Source: Dyadobacter sp. Leaf189 | Lineage (GTDB): Bacteria > Bacteroidota > Bacteroidia > Cytophagales > Spirosomataceae | NCBI RefSeq assembly: GCF_001424405.1 | Contig: NZ_LMPS01000001.1 | Coordinates: forward strand, 1,547,999-1,611,998 | Direction: 5' to 3' | Length of the DNA stretch: 64,000 bases | Shown: positions 59,765 through 64,000 of the stretch, piece by piece | Numbering within the stretch: position 1 is the first letter of the stretch | How the letters are laid out: each line of letters begins with the position of its first letter | Notes under the pieces: generated by a model | Told to the model about the DNA's origin: nothing | Databases searched by the model: none | Seen by the model: the letters and a program-made list of their open reading frames with translations, nothing else | Position numbers and translations under genes: made by a program

Positions 59765-60511
59765 TTACCGACGCTGGTGAACTGGCTCAACGCTTTCCAC
59801 ATCAGCCAATATGCGGCCGCAGTGTTCGCAGACAATCAGTTTTTTACGCTCACGGATATCAGCCTGACGTTGTGGTGGGACAATGCTGAAACAGCCTCCG
59901 CAGGCGCCACGTGATACGTGAACTACTGCAAGTCCGTTCATAGAGTTGTCACGGATTTTCTGATAAGATTTAAGCAAACGATCTTCAATCTTCTTCACGT
60001 GCTTTTCTCTCTCCGAGATCAACCCTTTTTCCTCTGCTTCACTTTCGCTTGTGATTACTGAAAGCTCACCTTTTTTCGCTTTCAGATCTTCATTTCTTTC
60101 ATTCAAAACCGATTCGGCACGATTTGCATCCTCTTCAATCAGGCGGATACGGGCACGAGCTTCATTGATTTTCTTATCAGCCAGCTGCATATCCAGCTCC
60201 TGCAGTTCTACTTCTTTGGTGATTGCATCGTACTCGCGGTTGTTGCGGACGTTCATCTGCTGATCTTTGTATTTCTTGATCAGCTTTTCACCTTCTTTTT
60301 GTGCATTCTTGAAATTGTCGATCTCGTTATTAAGATTGGCAATTTCACTTTTAAATTTTGCTAAGCGGGTCTCAAAACCGATAATCTCGTCTTCCAGATC
60401 TCTTACCTCTTCGGGAAGATCACCGCGTGTTTTTCGTATTTCGTCAAGGCTTGAATCAATTTCCTGCAATTTCAGGAGAGCATCTAATTTCTGTGCGATT
60501 GTGTTTTCCAT
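59765..60511 (-). CDS. Coiled-coil zinc-ribbon protein (zf-RING_7, C4 type)
   Basis: 248 aa. Residues about 10-180 form a long coiled coil (LKFKSEIANLNNEIDNFKNAQKEG, ELQELDMQLADKKINEARARIRLIEED). The C-terminal CGGCFSIVPPQRQADIRE...IVCEHCGRILADVE is a Cys4 zinc ribbon of the PF02591 family. The same gene order with Nif3 is found in many bacteria. It may bind nucleic acid, but its function is not known. It is followed by a strong terminator. Confidence 0.9.
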   Translation of the reverse strand: MENTIAQKLDALLKLQEIDSSLDEIRKTRGDLPEEVRDLEDEIIGFETRLAKFKSEIANLNNEIDNFKNAQKEGEKLIKKYKDQQMNVRNNREYDAITKEVELQELDMQLADKKINEARARIRLIEEDANRAESVLNERNEDLKAKKGELSVITSESEAEEKGLISEREKHVKKIEDRLLKSYQKIRDNSMNGLAVVHVSRGACGGCFSIVPPQRQADIRERKKLIVCEHCGRILADVESVEPVHQRR

Positions 60512-60611
60512 GTATGTCTTTTATGGACTTGTTTCAATGCGTAATAAGTGAAGGCAGTCAGCCGAAGATTCTCAATAAATAATCAGAAAATATTCTTGAT
60601 GAAATTACTTT

Positions 60612-61712
60612 CTATACAAAATATCGAACTGGATTGGTATTGACCTCTGACAAACAGAGTGCAAAATTAGGAAATTTTCCGGACAAATAGTTATATAGTA
60701 AATTTTTAGTATATACTTCGCTTTCGTAGTGTCCGATGTCACAGATCATTATCCTCCGCTCTGCGTCGAAAAATTCGTGATATTTATAGTCGGCAGTTAC
60801 AAATACATCTGCCTTCGCCCGGATTGCATCCTTTAAAAGGAAACTTCCCGCCCCGCCGCAAACCGCAACTTTCTGAACAGTGTGAGAGCTGGTCGGAGTG
60901 AATTTGATCATCGGGAGCTGCATCCGATCTTTCAGGAAACTCAGGAATACATGCAATGGCATCGGCTCAGGCAGGGAGCCGATAGCGCCTGCACCTACTT
61001 CCTGGTTGAGATTTTCAAGTGAGGTGAGGTAATACGCTACTTCCTCATAAGGATGTACATCGCGAAGTACCCGAAGCATTTTGCTTTGTAAGTAAGTCGG
61101 GAACATGACTTCCACCCTGTGCTCTTTTACTTCTTCCAACTGGCCGTTTGTCCCAATGACAGGGTTTGCCTGCTCACCCGGCAGGAATGTGCCTGTGCCT
61201 TCTACTCTGAAACTGCAATTTTTATAATCGCCAATTTCGCCGGCCCCGGCAGCAAACAGTGCATCAAGAATCGACTGGGTATTTGCTACGGGTGTAAAGA
61301 ATGCGAGTTTGGTAAGTATCTGCGCCTTCGGAGCGAGCACTTTCAGGTCGGTTAACCCTAATCTTTCAGCGATTTGCCAGTTTACTCCGCCTGGTACATG
61401 GTCCAGATTGGTGTGCGTGGCGTAGATGGCAATGTCGTTTTTGATCGCTTTAATAACAGTGCGCTCCACATAGTCAGACCCATTTAATTTCTTTAATCCC
61501 TTAAAAACGATAGGGTGGTGGGCCACAATGAGGTTGCATTGTTTCAGTATCGCTTCTTCAACTACTTCCTCAGTGACGTCAAGTGTAAGCATTACGCCCC
61601 GCGCAGTTACTTCCGGCGATCCTACGATCAGGCCGGCGTTGTCATACCCTTCCTGGTACGAGACAGGAGCCAGGTTTTCCAGCTCCCGGATAACATCCTT
61701 TATATAGGTCAT
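60612..61712 (-). CDS. Nif3-like dinuclear metal-centre protein
   Basis: 366 aa, the long form with an inserted PII/CutA-like domain (about 130-245; FTPVANTQSILDALFAAGAGEIGDYKNC). The Nif3 core has QEGYDNAGLIVGS, VAHHPIVFKG (metal HxxH region) and ATHTNLDHVPGGVN at the N-terminus, and CGGAGSFLLKDAIRAKADVFVTADYKYHEFFD with CDIGHYESE at the C-terminus. It is probably a hexameric metal-binding protein; annotations as GTP cyclohydrolase 1 type 2 are weakly supported. Upstream of the zinc-ribbon gene, as usual; the intervening 100 nt holds no clear element. Confidence 0.93.
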   Translation of the reverse strand: MTYIKDVIRELENLAPVSYQEGYDNAGLIVGSPEVTARGVMLTLDVTEEVVEEAILKQCNLIVAHHPIVFKGLKKLNGSDYVERTVIKAIKNDIAIYATHTNLDHVPGGVNWQIAERLGLTDLKVLAPKAQILTKLAFFTPVANTQSILDALFAAGAGEIGDYKNCSFRVEGTGTFLPGEQANPVIGTNGQLEEVKEHRVEVMFPTYLQSKMLRVLRDVHPYEEVAYYLTSLENLNQEVGAGAIGSLPEPMPLHVFLSFLKDRMQLPMIKFTPTSSHTVQKVAVCGGAGSFLLKDAIRAKADVFVTADYKYHEFFDAERRIMICDIGHYESEVYTKNLLYNYLSGKFPNFALCLSEVNTNPVRYFV

Positions 61713-61806
61713 TTTAGCTCTGAATACAACTATTTCATTCTCAGAATCTTCCTTTGTTGCGGATTATTCTTTTACAAATAAAATAACTAAATTGATGTCT
61801 CAGCTA

Positions 61807-61836
61807 TTGTAATCAATAATAATAATACTAGTTTTG
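61807..61836 (+). promoter_or_regulatory. Bacteroidota-type promoter for the tRNA array
   Basis: TTG at 61807-61809 and TAGTTTTG at 61829-61836 are 19 nt apart, a strong match to the TTG / TAnnTTTG pattern. They lie 36 nt before the first tRNA-like unit, at a suitable distance for a leader. Confidence 0.6.
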
Positions 61837-61872
61837 CACCACGTTTTTCAGGAAAGAGCTGGAAAATAACAT

Positions 61873-61974
61873 GGTTTGGTAGTTCAGTTGGTTAGAATAC
61901 ATGCCCGGGCCGCGTAGGCTGGAATGCATGGGGTCGCGGACTTCCGCAGCCCGGTTCGAGTCCCGTCCAGTCCG
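61873..61974 (+). pseudogene. tRNA-Asp-derived expanded unit 1, GGA anticodon
   Basis: 102 nt instead of 74. It starts with the same 32 nt as the normal tRNA-Asp genes (acceptor GGTTTGG, D arm, anticodon stem CATGC). A 14-nt insert (CCGGGCCGCGTAGG) then enters the anticodon loop, and a second (ACTTCCGCAGCCCG) the T-arm. The loop reads CTGGAAT, so the anticodon would be GGA (serine) instead of GTC. The acceptor 3' side is CCAGTCC, one mismatch against GGTTTGG, and the T stem no longer pairs. It is probably not a working aspartate tRNA, although the two inserts are complementary to each other. Confidence 0.6.
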
Positions 61975-61999
61975 GCAATTTTGAAAGTTTGTAATATCT

Positions 62000-62073
62000 G
62001 GTTTGGTAGTTCAGTTGGTTAGAATACATGCCTGTCACGCATGGGGTCGCGGGTTCGAGTCCCGTCCAGACCG
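62000..62073 (+). tRNA. tRNA-Asp (anticodon GTC), intact
   Basis: 74 nt cloverleaf. Acceptor GGTTTGG/CCAGACC (one G-U), D arm GTTC/GAAT, anticodon stem CATGC/GCATG with loop CTGTCAC (anticodon GTC at 62034-62036), T arm GCGGG-TTCGAGT-CCCGT, discriminator G73. CCA follows directly at 62074-62076. All stems pair, so it should be functional. Confidence 0.95.
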
Positions 62074-62105
62074 CCAGAAATTTTAAGTTTAGTTCTTTAA
62101 GTATT

Positions 62106-62222
62106 GGTTTGGTAGTTCAGTTGGTTAGAATACATGCCCGGGCCGCGTAGGCTGTCACGCATGGGGTCACGGACTTCCGCAGCCCGGTTCAAGCCCCGCC
62201 GGGTGGCCGTATCCCCAGACCG
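62106..62222 (+). pseudogene. tRNA-Asp-derived expanded unit 2, GTC anticodon
   Basis: 117 nt. It carries the same two roughly 14-nt inserts as unit 1 at the same sites but keeps the aspartate loop CTGTCAC (anticodon GTC, 62154-62156). A third insert of about 15 nt (containing CCGGGTGGCC) lies between the T arm and the acceptor 3' strand, and the T loop has changed to TTCAAGC. The acceptor strand CCAGACC and a following CCA are intact. The broken T arm makes normal function doubtful; processing of the inserts would be needed. Confidence 0.6.
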
Positions 62223-62254
62223 CCAGAGATTTTAAGTTAAGTTCTTTAAGTATT

Positions 62255-62328
62255 GGTTTGGTAGTTCAGTTGGTTAGAATACATGCCTGTCACGCATGGG
62301 GTCGCGGGTTCGAGTCCCGTCCAGACCG
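62255..62328 (+). tRNA. tRNA-Asp (anticodon GTC), intact
   Basis: 74 nt, identical to the copy at 62000-62073 through the whole cloverleaf (anticodon GTC at 62289-62291). It is followed by CAGA, so CCA is not encoded here. It is the last unit of the array, directly before a terminator. Confidence 0.95.
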
Positions 62329-62331
62329 CAG

Positions 62332-62358
62332 AAAAGCTCAGAGAGATCTGAGCTTTTT
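62332..62358 (+). terminator. Rho-independent terminator of the tRNA array
   Basis: AAAAGCTCAGA and TCTGAGCTTTT form an 11-bp stem with loop GAGA, ending in a T-run. It starts 3 nt after the last tRNA. Confidence 0.85.
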
Positions 62359-62427
62359 GTATTTTAGCGGTATGAGAAAGCCGGCTTTTATTTGAAGCCG
62401 GCTTTTGATCACAAATTTCCAAATTGA

Positions 62428-64000
62428 CTAGTACCCTGGATTCTGCTCCATACTTGGGTTGCCTTCCATTTCTCTTGCGGGAATGGGCCAGAGGTAATCT
62501 TTGGCCTTGAAGGTGCGGGTTTCTACACTAACCGGCTTCTTGGTTCTCGGGTCAATGGCGCCTTCAACAACACCATTCATTACCTTTTCTCCAATCTTCC
62601 ACCTGCGGATATCGAATAACCTGCTTCCCTCAAATGCCAGTTCAACACGTCGCTCGCGCTGGTATAACTCCCTGATTTTAGCTTCACTGTTGTATACTTT
62701 CGTGTCTATATTCGGCATTTTTGCCCTGTTCCGAATCGCATTCAGATACTTGACTACATCCGGGTGGTTCCATTGACCGCTTTCCACGAGTGCCTCGACG
62801 TACATTAAAAGCAAGTCTCCGTAGCGATAAACCATATAGTCCAGCGAGCCGCGTCCCCTGCCTTTATCAGCCATATCAACATACTTCCGGAGCCAGTAGC
62901 CCGTTTTTGACGAATAGTTGGCCGCCAATCTGTTCGGGTTGTTAGGTGAGTCGTCCCACGGATTTAAGTCACCATAAAAGGTGGAGCCTGGGTAGGCGAT
63001 AGTCAGTTCGAGTCTGGGGTCACGATTTGAATGGAAGTTGGGATTAAGCTTATAAATCGCCGCACTGTCGGGAGATAACTCAGCAAGCGTTTTTCCCTGC
63101 TTTGTTTCGTATGTGTTAACCAGCGAACCTGTGGGATTCAGACACGCATTTCCGCCTATGTAGCCAGGTGCGCTTCTATAAAAGGTATCATCATTTCCCG
63201 ATTGCCGGATGAAAATACGCTCTTCGTTTACCTGGCCTTCATAATTAAAAAGCGAGGCGTAGCTGGGGTGCAGCTTGTACAGATTCAGGTCGATCACCTG
63301 CTTCGCGGCACTAACTGCCTCGGCATACTGGTGATTGTTGAGGAATGCCACTGTTTGCATGGTGTAACAAGCTCCCTTACTCACCCGCCTGATATCATTT
63401 ACAGCGTAAACTGCCGGTAAGTCGGCTGCCGCTGCATTCAGCTCAGCGACCACAAAATCAACGACTTCCTGGCGGGTGTTTTTCTTCAGATCGGTTTCAG
63501 TCGGTAACACAACGGTGGTGACGATGGGGATATCACCGTAGTACAGCATCAGATCCAGGTGAAACCAGGCACGTAAGGCGCGGGCTTCTGCGAAATAGCG
63601 CCTTTTCAGATTTGGCTCAATCAGCGCTTTTCCCGCATGCTCAAGAAAACGGTTGGCTCTTCGGATAGCGGTGTAATTTTCCTGCCAAACCGGCTGAATA
63701 GCCGCCCATTCAGTAGCGCGCATTTGCGAGTTGGCATTGCCGAGTGCGACAATGTTGACCTCACCAAAAAAGTTTGCGTACCAAACAGCATTGTCCGTCA
63801 TGCCCTCGAAGGTAATGCGGGTGTTGTTCTGATACCTGAATCCGCCGGTGGGTACCTGATCGTACAAAATGTTGAGCGCAGTATTGATCTCGCCCTCGGT
63901 GTTCCAGAAGTTCTCGTCTGTTGTTGCGGTAGGATGGTCTCTTGTTAAAAATTCCTCAGCACAGGACGATAGCAACAATGCTGACAATGTAAGAGTTAGT
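62428..64000 (-). CDS. SusD/RagB family outer-membrane lipoprotein (start beyond window)
   Basis: At least 523 aa. The frame is open to the window edge: the residues before the first internal start read LTLTLSALLLSSCAEEF, so the true ATG lies outside and the TTG at 63987 is not the start. The lipobox LLSSC marks a surface lipoprotein. SusD features are NFWNTEGEINTALNILYDQ, RANRFLEHAGKALIEP, ARALRAWFHLDLMLYYGDIPIVTT, LYQRERRVELAFEGSRLFDIRRWK, and the C-terminal YLWPIPAREMEGNPSMEQNPGY. It binds glycans at the cell surface for a SusC-type transporter, probably encoded just beyond the window. The substrate is unknown. Confidence 0.93.
   Translation of the reverse strand, partial: LTLTLSALLLSSCAEEFLTRDHPTATTDENFWNTEGEINTALNILYDQVPTGGFRYQNNTRITFEGMTDNAVWYANFFGEVNIVALGNANSQMRATEWAAIQPVWQENYTAIRRANRFLEHAGKALIEPNLKRRYFAEARALRAWFHLDLMLYYGDIPIVTTVVLPTETDLKKNTRQEVVDFVVAELNAAAADLPAVYAVNDIRRVSKGACYTMQTVAFLNNHQYAEAVSAAKQVIDLNLYKLHPSYASLFNYEGQVNEERIFIRQSGNDDTFYRSAPGYIGGNACLNPTGSLVNTYETKQGKTLAELSPDSAAIYKLNPNFHSNRDPRLELTIAYPGSTFYGDLNPWDDSPNNPNRLAANYSSKTGYWLRKYVDMADKGRGRGSLDYMVYRYGDLLLMYVEALVESGQWNHPDVVKYLNAIRNRAKMPNIDTKVYNSEAKIRELYQRERRVELAFEGSRLFDIRRWKIGEKVMNGVVEGAIDPRTKKPVSVETRTFKAKDYLWPIPAREMEGNPSMEQNPGY

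Noticed and set aside
61873-62328. Regularly repeated blocks that could be taken for a CRISPR array
   Set aside because: The repeated unit is a 74-nt tRNA cloverleaf, the spacers are AT-rich and two are nearly identical, and no cas gene is present.
61873-64000. Integrated element at a tRNA gene
   Set aside because: No integrase, no att-like partial tRNA copy at a distance, and the next gene is an ordinary SusD-type gene.

Overview
The window looks like chromosomal DNA of a Bacteroidota bacterium, most likely a Cytophagales member of the Dyadobacter/Spirosoma type. This is inferred from a SusD-type lipoprotein, an OmpA/PD40 protein, a TonB-dependent receptor of the CarboxypepD_reg plus outer-membrane-barrel type, a LytS/LytTR pair, weak Shine-Dalgarno sequences and several TTG...TAnnTTTG promoter matches. 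There are no ribosomal RNAs, prophage genes, transposases or CRISPR arrays. No taxonomic search was possible.

Layout. 1-6.6 kb: start of a rhodanese gene, a RhlE-type helicase, a small outer-membrane protein, an M14 carboxypeptidase, a class 3 lipase and a CPA1 antiporter. 6.6-20.4 kb: a minus-strand surface-glycan locus with an AlgX/DHHW-like protein, an 894-aa anchored protein of unknown function, a GT2, an acyltransferase-3, a polytopic membrane protein, the two halves of a split transketolase, an epimerase-GT2 fusion and a GT39-like protein. A HigB toxin with an unusually short HigA-like partner sits inside it. 20.4-25.1 kb: OmpA/PD40, a DUF4038 (GH140-like) protein, Rpe and a Uma2 nuclease-like protein. 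25.2-37.5 kb: mostly plus-strand housekeeping genes (ligA, dapA, a class V aminotransferase, an NrtR-like regulator, marC, a MazG-like enzyme, pepT, RNase H, a TrmN6-like methyltransferase, GT2, ppa, prfC). 37.6-43.7 kb: a small Spy-like protein, two amidohydrolase-type proteins and a CvfB-like S1 protein. 43.8-52.0 kb: a TonB-dependent receptor and a complete RND tripartite efflux set. 52.1-61.7 kb: an isochorismate synthase with a hotdog thioesterase, a histidine phosphatase, the LytS/LytTR pair, a DUF3298-like lipoprotein, RadC, a TPR protein and the zinc-ribbon/Nif3 pair. 61.8-62.4 kb: a tRNA-Asp array. 62.4-64 kb: a SusD-like gene running off the edge.

The most unusual feature is the tRNA array at 61873-62328. 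Two normal tRNA-Asp(GTC) genes alternate with two expanded relatives. Both relatives carry the same pair of roughly 14-nt inserts, and the two inserts are complementary to each other. One expanded copy also has a GGA (serine-type) anticodon. Second is the glycan locus, where a split transketolase flanks an epimerase-glycosyltransferase fusion and a toxin-antitoxin pair, which raises the possibility of an unusual sugar. Other points are an amidohydrolase with a dead N-terminal copy next to a second dead paralogue, and several uncharacterised inverted repeats.
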